DNA from: Trissonchulus latispiculum
Lineage: Eukaryota; Nematoda; Enoplea; Enoplida; Ironidae
Reading direction: 5' to 3'
Length of the DNA: 64,000 nt
NCBI GenBank assembly: GCA_030248195.1
Contig: JASAND010000749.1
Span: 1-64,000 of the forward strand
The notes under the pieces are model-generated. The model was not told the DNA's origin, ran no database searches, and was given only the letters and a program-made list of their open reading frames with translations. Shown in pieces: positions 21,871 to 32,008 of the stretch (position 1 is the first letter of the stretch; each line of letters starts with the position of its first letter). The translations under genes were made by a program, and so were the position numbers.

Positions 21871-23070
21871 AATGGACTTCTCTTCAGATGGCACCTGGAC
21901 GAGCGGGGTCGTCGTCGCGGTACTGCATTTAAGGTCATTGCGGCGCCGGAGCCTATCGGGAGATGATCCTAGATGAGGTTCACTCAGGTTTTATGGTTGG
22001 TGGCCATCGCAGCCATAAGGCCGCCTATGCGAGCCTGGCCTCACGTTACTACTGGTCAACTATGGCGCAGGATCTCGCCGACTACAGGTAAGGTATGTAA
22101 GGTTTGTGCAAAGTTCAACCCTGGGCCCCTCCGTCCACAGGCCGGGTTGAAGAACGAAATCCGAGCACATCGTCCCCTTGATCTGGTCAGTCTGGACGTC
22201 ATGCATTGCACGAAGAATCCGACGATAAGAGGCAACACCTGCATCTTGGGCATCGTGGATCACGTCACAAGATATGCCGAGGCCTTTGCAATGAAAAACG
22301 AAACAGCAGAGACGGTAGCCTTCTATTACTTCAATGGATTTGTAGGTAGATGGGGCGTGCCGATGAATCTGCTCACTGACCGTGGGACAAATTTCTTGTC
22401 CAAGTTGTTCACCGCGCTTGACAAGTTGAGTGGATCCAAACTCCAACGCACGACTTCGTATCACCCTCAGTCCAATGGTGTGGTGGAGCGATTGAATAAG
22501 ACCTTACGGTCAATCTTTATGAAGTATGCTGATGCCCATCGGACTGATTGGGACGATTATCAGCCTTGGGCGCTCTGCATCTACCGTTCATCAGTCCATA
22601 GCTCCGTGGGAGACACACCACATTTTCTGATGACCGGCCATGATCTGCGCTTACCGCTTGATCATTTCTTCGACAGTCAGAATGAAGAAGTCGTGGAGAA
22701 TTATGATCAGTATAAGAAATCGCATCTGGCAACTCTTCATAAAGCTTGGTCGTAGGCACGTACGTGATTGGAATCTTCAGCCAGGAAGAACAGATTGGCC
22801 CATGAGAAGAAGGTCAGTCCGATCCACTATGAGCCAGGAATGCTGGTCATGCGTAAGGTCACAGGGGTTACCCCCTCAGGCCTGTGCCACAAACTTCAGC
22901 CGAAGTATGAAGGACCATACCGGATAATGGAGAAGCTTTCAGAAGTCAACTTCAAGATCCAGAAGATTGGGTCTCAGCAGAAGCAAGAAATCATCCACAT
23001 TGAAAAATTGAAGCCATATCTTGAGCGGCCGGTCAAGGTATCTTCTTCACATAAGGAATTATCCATCTAG
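21871..23070 (+). pseudogene. Gypsy integrase, frameshifted
   Basis: Would insert element cDNA into the genome. The H2C2 zinc-binding part is readable with frame changes (DEVHSGFMVGGHRSHKAAYA, SRYYWSTM, then CKVCAKF). The catalytic core is in one frame: LDVMH (first Asp, codon 22195), LTDRGTNF (second Asp, codon 22378) and VVERLN (Glu, codon 22486), giving DD35E spacing. After a TAG at 22753-22755 the C-terminal GPY/F module follows in the same frame (KYEGPYRIMEKLSEVNFKIQ). Shifts near 21962 and 22088 and the TAG make it non-functional as it stands. Confidence 0.88.
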
Positions 23071-23931
23071 AGGTAGGTTTCTATCGGGTTTACACCCAAC
23101 TTGCACGTAAGTGCTGGTCATGGTCAGTTTTCTGCACGTAAGTGCTTTGTGTTCTTTTCTGTCCATCATTTTGTCCATTTTGTTTCTTCATTTTGGTCAT
23201 TTTATTCCAGCACTTCGTCTAGTTTCACTTGTTTTCTTGTCTTACGGTATTTACCTACTGGGTACGTAGGCCGTGGCCTGCACTTTATTGATTTTTCATC
23301 TGAAGTGAGAGCCTACGACAGGTACGTATACATACGTATAGATGCACTTCTGCTGTGTACACTTGTCTGGCTGTAGCCTACGTACGTATGCGTGTTGGGT
23401 CTCTCTATGGGTCTTGCCACCCCATAGGGTACCTGTGTACGTATGTGTAGTGTGTTTTGTTTATCAGCAATAGGCAGTTGCTGGTCACCTAGTCAGTGTA
23501 CTTCCCTGCACAAGCAATGGGGGGGTGGTTTCTTTCAAACTTCAAACTTCTATAGGTTGGGTGGGTCAAAATTTTGTCCCTAACACCCTTCCTATTTACC
23601 TTTTTTCCCTTTTTTCCTTCAACTTTTTACCACCTTCACCCCATGTTTGTTTACGTATATATGTACCTCACAAGAAAACTTTGCATGTGTGATCGTTTCC
23701 TACACTTTCTTTTTACTTGTTTCAGAAACTGGTGATTATCTTAGCTTCTGGATCAAATATTTTTGCCTTATTCGGTGTGCCTGAGGATTTGTGCCTTACG
23801 CTGAGCCTCCATTCTGGCAATTACTTGCCTAGCTTAGCGCCATGAGTAACAACCTGCGACAGGATTTGCGTGGACCCAACCGGTCTGGTCAGCAACCACC
23901 AATGGATCCAGATAACCTGGACACACGGAGA
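23071..23931 (+). other. Gypsy 3' non-coding region
   Basis: Between integrase and 3' LTR. No envelope-like gene is seen: the short frame at 23101-23376 has no signal or family resemblance. It contains many TACGTACGT words, also present in the LTRs, and pyrimidine-rich runs (about 23590-23630). Confidence 0.6.
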
Positions 23932-24664
23932 TGTAGAGATAGTATGTAAATTATTCATTTATGTATTATCACTTTGTTGTTACACACCCAATACTTTTTC
24001 GGCCCTTAGCTACTGCTTGGCTTTAGCTAACGTCATCATTCTGTTTGGTTGGTCGGGGAGGTGGTGTTAGGTGGAATGTAACTATTGGGTAGGTGATCAA
24101 ACTTGGGGGCGCTGTATGCGCATGTCAACTTCTGGTTGGGGGGTGGGTTTTCTAAGACCCGCCTACTTTGGGGGTCTCCCTTGAAAACTCACCAACACAT
24201 CAGTTGTGTTAGTTTCTTTCCCAACTCCAGTCGGTTTAATCGCTCGTCGGTCGCCCGATTAACATCTCCTTTCGTTGGGTATTTGCTCCGGTGTCTCCTC
24301 AACACCTACGCTTACTCCCCCTGGGGTGTACACTGTACTGGGTCCATTCAACCCTAAGGTTTGTTTGTATTGTTGTGTGTGTGTGTGTATTGTTTGTCTG
24401 GGATTGACTGTCTGTCAGGGCTTACGCCCACTGTATGTACGTACGTTTATTAAATCATTTATATTACGGCCTTGTTATTTTGGTAGGTTAGGGTTAGTTG
24501 TTAGACTAGGCAGGTAGGAATATTATTCTTATTTGTATAACTTTATAGTTTGGCGAGGCTTCCCCGTCCTGGTTCCTGACAGCCAGGTCCGTTATCTATT
24601 AAGCGACAGATCCTCCGACAATTACTTGTCGGGTAGCCAATTGGAGAATCACATTTGCGCTACA
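23932..24664 (+). repeat. Gypsy 3' LTR
   Basis: 733 bp, TG...CA, about 98% identical to the 5' LTR. The clearest difference is a longer (GT)n run at about 24380. It is followed directly by TTTA and the interrupted TTTCAGT repeats of the host hAT element. Confidence 0.9.
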
Positions 24665-25021
24665 TTTAGTTTCAGTCGGAGTTTCAGTTTCAGTTCGCTT
24701 TAAAAACAATGGTTTCCAGCTATCTGAGTTAATATAAAGCACAATTTAATGTTTATTCAGCCTCTCTTACAGCAATGTTAACAGATTCCAAGCTCAAAAC
24801 CTTAACAATGTCAAGATTTAAGGAAAGGCTGAAACTAGTTTCAGTCCGAGTTTCAGTCTTTTACCCAATATAGTTTCAGTTTCAGTTGCAGTCGGCTGCC
24901 TAAAAATGTTTCAGTTTCAGTTTCAGTTTCAGTGACTGAAACTGAAACCTGTACAAACTGAAACCTAGTTTCAGTTTCAGTTTCAGTGACTGAAACATCA
25001 CTAGCCTGGACATAACAAACA

Positions 25022-25260
25022 TCACATCGAATGCGTTTTGCAAATCTCAAACACCAAAACAGTGTCAGCAGCATTATTTTCTTTCACCACTGTGTAAAAA
25101 ATATGGTTCGCCGATGTTATGCTGAATAAACGGTTTTTGTCTAGATAAGCAGGTTCTATAACCGGTAATGTATGCCTAACATCTCTCCTCTCGTGCCTAT
25201 CTACTAAAAAGATACTAAACAATGAATTTAGAGCACGATTACTTTAATTTAATCTTCGAA
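25022..25260 (-). pseudogene. Unknown protein-coding fragment, paralogue of 300-798
   Basis: Minus-strand frame of 66 codons or slightly more, ending TGA at about 25022. It reads NSLFSIFLVDRHERRDVRHT, then LPVIEPAYLDKNRLFSITSA, matching the fragment at 322-798. No start or splice evidence is clear. The hAT element 16147-25003 lies directly beside it. Confidence 0.4.
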
Positions 25261-25708
25261 AACGATCAAATTTTACAAGGTCATATTATTCACTATCAAA
25301 TGATTCACAGAATCTAACAAAATCGCTCCAAACTTGAATTCCAACAACTTAACACAAAAATACAAGACCTAAGTAATCTCAGCTGCCAGGGTATGTAGTA
25401 ACACTTCGAACCCAACCTTTTCCAATCTGCCAATACCCAACACTAACCAAATCCTTTCGTTTACAGGTGAATTCATCTTGACAAACTAATTCATTAGCTA
25501 AGTTAGAAATTGCTTTGCCGCTTGATTTGTACTTTCAGGAGATAGAAATACAAGAAACTCGAGGAATATTTCACAACTGGATTCCAAATCAAATTATACG
25601 ATTAAAAATGGGAACAAATTGAAGTGTACACAGTTTTTACAGCTACAGAACTACACTAAAAACACTATACGAATACACTTTATAAAAAAACTCTGTCACC
25701 ATACCCAC
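25261..25708. other. Non-coding, presumed MMP intron
   Basis: Nothing certain. A minus-strand stretch at about 25385-25530 reads through 50 codons containing CQDEFTCKRKDLVSVGYWQ with possible splice sites, but I cannot connect it to a family. Confidence 0.3.
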
Positions 25709-25848
25709 CGAATCGTTTATGTCGACGCTCTGAGTATCGTCGCTCCTCTTCAAAGTCACCAATGCCACACCTTGGCTGACGCATCCTGGAAATCGTGGCT
25801 TGATCAACAATCCCTGTTTTCTTCAGTCCTGCCATTTCTTGGAATTTC
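25709..25848 (-). CDS. Matrix metalloproteinase propeptide exon (cysteine switch)
   Basis: Encodes the end of the matrixin prodomain, which keeps the enzyme latent through a Cys-zinc bond. The frame reads KFQEMAGLKKTGIVDQATIS, then RMRQPRCGIGDFEEE, then RRYSERRHKRF. PRCGIGD fits the cysteine-switch consensus PRCGxPD except Gly for Pro. The RRHKR stretch resembles a basic or furin-type processing site. The likely donor is GTGGGT after KRF (phase 1), and the likely acceptor is the AG at 25849-25850. Same strand as the catalytic exons at 1596-2224, 23 kb away, so probably the same gene with a transposon-filled intron. The joining exon (phase 1 to phase 2) was not found. Confidence 0.75.
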
Positions 25849-25849
25849 C

Positions 25850-26760
25850 TAGTTGTTTCAAGAAATGTGTTTGTTGACAACAAAGCAAAGATTCGACAGA
25901 TTTGTACAGCAACTCATTGAAGTGTTTAGTGGCAATCAACCAAGCTTGTAATTAAGATAATTAGGCTTGATCAATTAAACGAACCCAAGGAATACATGCA
26001 AACAAAAAGGAACACACCTGGAGCTGCCTCGTTCGGTGCAAAGGATAAGTTTTTCTAGCTTATGTTTAAAACAATCTATATTTTCAACTCGTTCTCAATT
26101 GGTTCTTAACTTTGTTTGGTGGAGCAATTTTTCAGATTTTTGCATTTAGTTTGCATCCTGTTCGTTTCTAAACTTTACGGTGCCATATGAGGCAAGTTTG
26201 CCCCTACAAGGGACATATTCTGCCGTTGAGCCATTCGGATACCAAATCAAATATTCCTAGATTCGGTTTTCTATGAAAGTTTAACAAAAGCCTGCTTAAG
26301 GTACTGACTGGTATCGCTTTGTGTAAATTTGACCTTACAGGCCCCAATTCGTAATGAAAGTGAATGAAACTTTCCAGATATGTTATAGTGCTGTTAAAAA
26401 CCAGTAATTTCATTCTGCAACCCTTCCTTAAATTCTATGCAAATTATGCAAACGCTAAAGTATTGTGCTTGTGTGTGAGAACTTAGGCTTAGGGCTATGA
26501 GTCATTGAGCAAACAAGGAACTAGTTTGTCTAGACATTGTTATGATTGCATCAGTTCAGTTGTTGTAGTGTCTCTGTTACGATCGGTCGGCCTCTTTATA
26601 CTGCCATTTATATTTGTATTTGCTGTGCGCCTCCTATTACATTGATCTGCCTTTATTTTACATTAAAGTAGCAAGTTGGATTATTAAATCAGGACTCCCT
26701 TTATCTTTTCTTTTAGGGATTAGTTAGGATCTATTTAATTTATTTCGTGAGCGAGTTGCA
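25850..26760. other. Non-coding, presumed intron
   Basis: No convincing gene. AT-rich, with short frames only. Confidence 0.4.
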
Positions 26761-28086
26761 CCCTTGAGGGCGACTAATTAACCTGCAATCGATTCGCCTG
26801 CCAAATATCGGCTTAGTTACCGGGCAGTAAGCCGGTAGTTGATAGTGCTTTTTAACATTCTGGGACCAGTCCCGGATTTTTAGGTGGAAAGATAAGAAAG
26901 TTTTGGTTTTTGCCATTATTCTCTCAGTACATCGTCGACACACCGGATTGATTGTTATGGCTGGAAAAAGGGCACCAAAATGAACATTTTTGCTTTTACA
27001 AACTTTCAGCTATCTCTAATTGTTAAAGCAATATAGGCCAAAAACGATTTTTGGGATCGACAAATATCCATTGTCGAAGAAATCAGTGTTCTCAAAATTA
27101 CTGCCAAATCTTACAGACAATTTTGGCTTTTTCATAATCAATCGATACATCGTCCAATTGCACATTTATCAATACCTGTTCGCTGGAGTTCGTTGCTTTA
27201 GGCTAGAGAGTTCGCAAAAAACTTCGTGTCATCGCACACTTGCCGGATTTTCTGCAGTACTGAGATTTGTTGAGCCAAATCCAAAAAATTGACCCACGGC
27301 CCACGTGTCCTTCATTACATGGCACAAGAAAAAATTTTGGCCGATTCTACAGGTGAGAAATCGATGTTCAAAAATTTTTGGCCTATATTCAGCCTGTCAG
27401 ATGTCAGCATGTCAGAAATGTTTTGCTATTTTTTTGCTAGTTTTGTAAGCTCATGTGAATGTACACATTAAGGGAAAAGCAAACTCAGACTTGAGAAAAT
27501 TGCTCTTCTGATTTACTAAAAAACCAAAAAACTCAGGCAGTAGTAGGATACTCTGTGCCCAAATGCGCAAACCGCAATGGCCCAAGACTCAAACTTTGGA
27601 AAGGAAAAGCAGGCTGAAACTTGAGAAAATTGCTCTTCTAATTTACTAAAAAATCAAGAGTTCTAAACTTTTATTTTCTGACAGCCCTGGAGCGGATTGA
27701 ACACTCAGACAGTAGTAGAAGCAGCACTACGTGCCCAAATGCGCAAACCGCGACGATCCAAGACTAAAATAATTTGCGAATAATAATTTTGGAATTGAAT
27801 AAAAAATTTAAGAATCCTCGAATTTGATATCTGGTTGCCCTGGAGCAGATTGAAAACTCAGGCAGTAGTAGGATACTCTGCGCCCAAATGCGCAAACCGC
27901 AATGGCTCAAGACTCAAACTTTGAAAAGGAAAAGCAGGCTGAAACTTGAGAAAATTGCTCTTCTAATTTACTAAAAAATCAAGCTTTAAAACGATTTATA
28001 AAGCTCTTTCCAACTCCCAATAGTTCGACAGTTATAGCGTTTCGTAAACTAACCACAAAAGCACTGCACACAAGGATTTCAGCACC
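26760..28086 (+). mobile_element. TTAA-type repeat family B, copy 1
   Basis: Shares long similarity with 59822-60828 in the same orientation (ACATTCTGGGACCAGT; GAACATTTTTGCTTTTA; CCACAAAA.CACTGCACA near the end). It ends ...TTCAGCACC followed by TTAA. The left boundary is approximate. It contains a private tandem repeat (27477-27990). No coding capacity. Confidence 0.6.
27477..27990 (+). repeat. Tandem repeat, about 3 units of 120-180 bp
   Basis: Units contain GGCAGTAGTAGGATACTCTG, then GCCCAAATGCGCAAACCGC, then GAAACTTGAGAAAATTGCTC. They recur near 27480, 27610-27730 and 27845-27990 with some length variation. The related copy at 59822-60828 lacks the array. Confidence 0.75.
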
Positions 28087-28090
28087 TTAA

Positions 28091-29300
28091 GGTGCTGGTT
28101 CGGGTTCGTGTATTTTTGCCGATTTTTCTACCTGCTCCGATTTTGCTCAGTTTCAAATATTTTGTAGTCCCCATGGGTCCTCAATACTAGACAAGTGCGT
28201 TTTGTGTAATACTGCTTCTATCGTTCTGTAGAACCCTTCAAGGTGACCTTGACATGTGTTAAACATAGGAAAATGAAAAAGTTAAGTTAAAAGCGGCAGA
28301 AAAATTTTTCTCTGTATGAAAGATACAGCGTTGAAACTTTGCACATATATCAAGGACATTGTAGAGTGCAACTATCTAGTTTAATGCAATTCTGTTGGGT
28401 GACGGTTTTGTGGCGCATATTTAAAGTCAGAATTTTGGAAAATCGGCTAGTTTTGGACAATGAAAAACAGGACCTACGGTACTCTTTTGCTTGTTCTGAA
28501 CGATTGGCAAAAGCTACAGAAACGGCCAGTAGATAGCTGCACTTTGCGCATAAATCCACGTCTTATAGAAGTATTAGCAAGTTAATTCGCATGCATTTGC
28601 TCGTCTACAATAAGCTCAAAAAGCTTGCCACAAAAACAGCATTTTTTGCTAAAATGGCCATTTTTCATAATTTTCACATTTTTCTGATAATTTATAACGC
28701 ATTAATGTGGTAAAAATTCACCAAACTTGACAGATTAATATATCCAAGTTTGTCACATAATGTGGGCAAAACAAATGCGTCAACATTGAACATGACTGCT
28801 GTGGTGGCATCTTTGATCTTTATAGGTGAAAGATGCCAATTTTTAAATTTTTCCAAACATGGACAAATTGGGTATCAGTCGATAGCTAGTGAAACGAGGA
28901 GCAACTTTTCTCATAGAACAATAGGTCTAAAATGCTGTCTGTGCAATACAAAATGAGTTAAAGTTATACTGGGCAGTCCTCCAAAGTTAGGTCAGTGCGT
29001 CAGTCAAGCATGCATTGTGTACGTCTGTATAGCAAGCCTTGAGCCGCGTCTGCATTTAAATATTACCTTAGTAAAGGCTTTAATTTGGTGTATCGGTTAA
29101 CCCTGTTTTCGGTCGCGTTCGGTCTCCACCTGACATTGCAGGGCTCATCACCGGAAATTTCAAGTTTTCATGCTTTGAACCTGAATAATTCTGTCACAGT
29201 TTTATTTGGAACACTAATTTTGTCTTGTTTTTGTTTTTCTTTATTAATTTTCAAAGTTTTTCAAAGTTGGATAAAATGCACACTAAAATGATATTTTGAC
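28091..29300 (-). mobile_element. TTAA-type repeat family A, copy 2 (uninterrupted)
   Basis: Starts after TTAA with GGTGCTGGTTCGGGT. It is the reverse complement of the split copy at 3936-9723. Because it lacks the Harbinger and hAT insertions, it supplies the empty-site sequence for both. No coding capacity. Confidence 0.7.
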
Positions 29301-29687
29301 AAAATCTAAAAACAGTCCCGGCAAATTATCCCAGAAACGCTTTGGATATGACCATTTTCTTTTTGCATAAAATTGTTGGTCAAAACTTGTGGCTGAGTTT
29401 GTAACCAATATAAACTAGGTAGACACATTTCAATGGTACCAAATTACGCAGCAGATGTAGAGCTCCAAATTGATATGGGGTCAACACTTAACACTGAAGA
29501 TCGAGTAAGCCATAGCTTTCCAAAGTCTTCTGAATATAGGGGAAGGGGGAGTTGATCTAACTTCCTGAAGGTGGTGGTTATATATTCAGACCATACCGAT
29601 TTCGCAATTCTGATCTATGTGTTCTTCGTGGCGTTTCATATCTAAGAATAGATGATTGGCCTTTACTGGCCACGGCTGCTAAATTTT

Positions 29688-29741
29688 GGGTCGCGACGTT
29701 TCGCCCATCTTTACCTATGGGCGTCTTCAGACTAGTAGCCC
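29688..29741 (-). ncRNA. Hammerhead ribozyme motif, third copy
   Basis: Minus-strand CTGAAGA, stem II CGCCCAT/ATGGGCG, then GAAACGTC, as in the two plus-strand copies. The 5' side of stem I reads GGGCTACTAGT instead of GGGCTACCAGC, weakening the base pairs next to the core, so activity may be reduced. Confidence 0.65.
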
Positions 29742-29763
29742 TTAAGAGGGCTGTTGGGATGAG

Positions 29764-29836
29764 AGGTGGTCGAGGATTGGGGACCGTACGCGCCACTCCT
29801 GTGTAACATTACCACTATAGTACCCCGGAGACAATT
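29764..29836 (-). ncRNA. tRNA-like module of the degraded Penelope copy
   Basis: Reverse complement contains TACTATAGTGG (A-box-like) and CCCCAATCCTCGACC. The B-box is more decayed than in the plus-strand copies. Confidence 0.5.
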
Positions 29837-29980
29837 TCACTTACTTGGAACTTATACTTATTGTATTTCCCCAGTTTCATTTGCACTTAGTGTGTACACG
29901 ATTACAATGTACTTGTACTGTGTACTCTGTTATTACACTACGGCTGTGTATTAGACTTTCCTTTGATGTTGCCGCCTATG

Positions 29981-31500
29981 TTAGAATCCAAATTCTGAAT
30001 GCCAGATGTCACTTATATCAATGGTTGGTTGACTATAAGCCTGCGCACCTCGCGTTTTCATTTCTATAGTTTCTTTAATTTCTCTCTTTCTTAAATTTCT
30101 TTCTTTGGCCAGTACTTTAAATTCTGTCCAGTTTGGTGCGTGGTCGTTAGACCAGCAGTGTTGTGCTATTCTACTTTTGTATACTTCACCTTTCTCACAT
30201 GCTTTCTTGTGTTCCTTTAGTCTTTGACTCAGAAGTCTGCTAGATTGGCCAATGTAGGCCTTTTCGCAGTCATTGCTAGGCACTTTGTATACACAATCCT
30301 TAATCTCAGTTCCTTCTGGTCCTTGCTTGCACAATCGTGATCTCAATGTGTCGCGTCTGCTGAACACTATCTTTACACAATAGGAGTTGCAGATTCTTTT
30401 CAGTTTGTCGGTGCTTCTGCCAGCGTAAGGGGCAACTGTTGTTTCTCTGCTTTCTCCTCTGGCCTTGGCCTGGTTCTTCGTGCAGACATTGCTTTCCTTA
30501 TCACTTTAACAGGATAGCCGTTTTGTTGGAATGCTTTCCTTAGGATGCTTTCTTCTGTTCTTTTCAGCTGCGGTTCTTGGCATAGGCTGTAGCTCTATTG
30601 TGGAGGCATCTTATTATTCCACTTTTCACACACTTCGGATGGTTTGATTCGTAATGTAGATATCTGTTTGTGTGTGTCTTTTTCCTATATACAGATGTCT
30701 GGATACCTCCATTTGTCTTTGTTATTTCGACAACCAGGAACGCCAACTTGCTGTTTTCTTCTAGCTCAGTTGTTAGCCTGATGGCTGGATCTTGCCTGTT
30801 TAGGTGATCTTTGAAGTTTCCAGTTCTTCCAGACCATGTTTCCACACACAGAGGATATCGTCAACATAGCGCAGCCACAGGCTAGGTTTCTTAGCTGCTG
30901 ATGCTATGGCTAATGTTTCGAAATTCTCTATGTAGAGGTTACATAGTGCAGCTGATAGCGGGGATCCCATGGCAAGCCCGTTTGTTTGCTTAAGCCATTC
31001 ATGGTTGAAGGTGAAGTAGGTGGATTTCACGCAGAATGTGGTCAATTCCATTATGGTATCTATGCTGAGATCTGTTCTCTGTGGGAGACTGGTGTCGTTC
31101 TCCAGTTTTTGTTTCAGTATGTCAAGGGCTTCAGTTTCTGAATCAGGCCTGTAGTGTTCCGAACCTTCGAAGCGATATTATCCTGGAGTGGGTTGATGAT
31201 CTTGACCAGGAACGTCGCCAGCGGATGGGTAGCAGAACCAATACAGCTGACTATAGGGCGCATGGGCACTTCAGGCTTGAACCTTAGGCAACCCGTATAG
31301 ATGCGGTGGCTTCGTGTGCAGAGGCGCTAGTTTCAGATTTAGACCACTGCTTCGGACCATTGATCGTAGTTGTTTCTCAAGAGTGGGAGTTGGATCCTTA
31401 GGTAGTTGTTGGAATTTGGATCCATCAGCTACGATGTCCGTCATTTTCTCGATGTACTCGATTTTGTTGAGTACCACTGTGGCGTTTCCTCTATCTGAAT
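29981..31500 (-). pseudogene. Penelope reverse transcriptase/GIY-YIG endonuclease, broken
   Basis: Pieces in three frames match the intact protein on the plus strand. 31477-31271 covers NKIEYIEKMTDIVADGSKF to PPHLYGLPK. 31051-30800 has the palm with GLAMGSPLSAALCNLYIE and LRYVDDIL. 30845-30564 has LAFLVVEI. 30367-29981 has the endonuclease (CVYKVPSNDCEKAYIGQSSR). Frameshifts and a deletion of the template-binding segment (RPIVSCIGSA onward is frame-shifted) inactivate it. The catalytic Asp pair YVDD is still present. Confidence 0.85.
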
Positions 31501-31937
31501 GACGGAAGGTCTACATTGGCCAAACGAGCAGACCTCTGAGTCAAAGACTAAAGGAACATAAGAAAGCATGTGAGAAAGGTGAAGTATACAAAAGTGGAAT
31601 AGCAGAACACTGCTGGTCAAACGACCACGGACCAAACTGGACAGAAGTTAAAATACTGGCCAAAGAAAGAAACCTAAGAAAGAGAGAAATTAAAGAAACA
31701 ATAGAAATGAAAAGGAGGGGTGCGCTGGCTTATAGTCAACCAAGCATTGATATAAGTGACATCTGGCTATCAGAACTTGGACTCTAACGTAGGCGGCAAC
31801 ATCAAAGAAAAGTCTAATACGCAGCCTTAGTGTAATAACAGAGTACACAATACAACTACATTGTAACAGTGTACACACTAAGTGTAATTGAAATTGGGGG
31901 AATACAATAAGTATAAGTTCCAAGCAAGTAAAATTGT

Positions 31938-32008
31938 CCCCTGGGTAGTATAGTGGTAATGTTACAAAGGAGTGACGCGTACGGTCTCGGATCAAATCCC
32001 CGACCACC
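31938..32008 (+). ncRNA. tRNA-like module (candidate Pol III promoter), left pseudo-LTR
   Basis: Resembles a tRNA of the Asp/Glu/Gly type: A-box-like TAGTATAGTGG (31946-31956) and B-box-like GGATCAAATCC (31989-31999, 9 of 11 to GGTTCGANTCC), at tRNA-like spacing. The acceptor stem does not close, so it is not a working tRNA. It ends 23 bp upstream of the hammerhead motif. It may be a captured tRNA or SINE head giving internal Pol III transcription. Confidence 0.6.

Larger units (their letters stand above)
16267..24664 (+). mobile_element. Ty3/gypsy LTR retrotransposon lacking RT and RNase H
   Basis: Two LTRs (16267-16992, 23932-24664) start TGTAGAG and end GCTACA. They are flanked by TTTA (4 bp), the size of duplication known for several gypsy elements. 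The order is Gag, protease, integrase, as expected of gypsy, but the reverse transcriptase and RNase H (about 2 kb) are gone. The Gag frame (18426-20426) has three in-frame stops, and the pol frame (21421-23070) has stops and at least two frameshifts. The LTRs are about 98% identical, so the insertion is fairly young despite the damage. I see no clear primer-binding site or polypurine tract. Confidence 0.9.
16147..25003. mobile_element. Non-autonomous hAT-type element, TTTCAGT repeats, split by a gypsy element
   Basis: Left end TAGTGTTGTTTCAGT, right end GACTGAAACATCACTA. An exact 8-bp duplication GCCTGGAC lies at 16139-16146 and 25004-25011. Long runs of TTTCAGT lie at both ends, mostly on the same strand. 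Without the LTR retrotransposon (16267-24664) the element is only about 460 bp, so the gypsy element jumped into it later. Confidence 0.9.
29549..31502 (-). mobile_element. Penelope-like element, truncated and degraded copy
   Basis: Minus-strand Penelope-like element. It begins inside the reverse transcriptase (at KGNATVVLNK, about 31500) and runs through the endonuclease and the downstream pseudo-LTR to about 29549. It lies head to head with the intact copy at 31506-34823. Its reading frame is broken into several pieces. Confidence 0.85.

Noticed and set aside
23101..23376. Envelope-like gene after integrase
   Set aside because: Hydrophobic but short, no signal peptide, glycosylation pattern or similarity, and inside the 3' non-coding region.
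29085..29291. Small membrane-protein ORF
   Set aside because: Inside a non-coding repeat whose other copy (3936-4192) is not open.
31938..32008. Functional tRNA gene
   Set aside because: No closed acceptor stem, and repeated in each Penelope pseudo-LTR.
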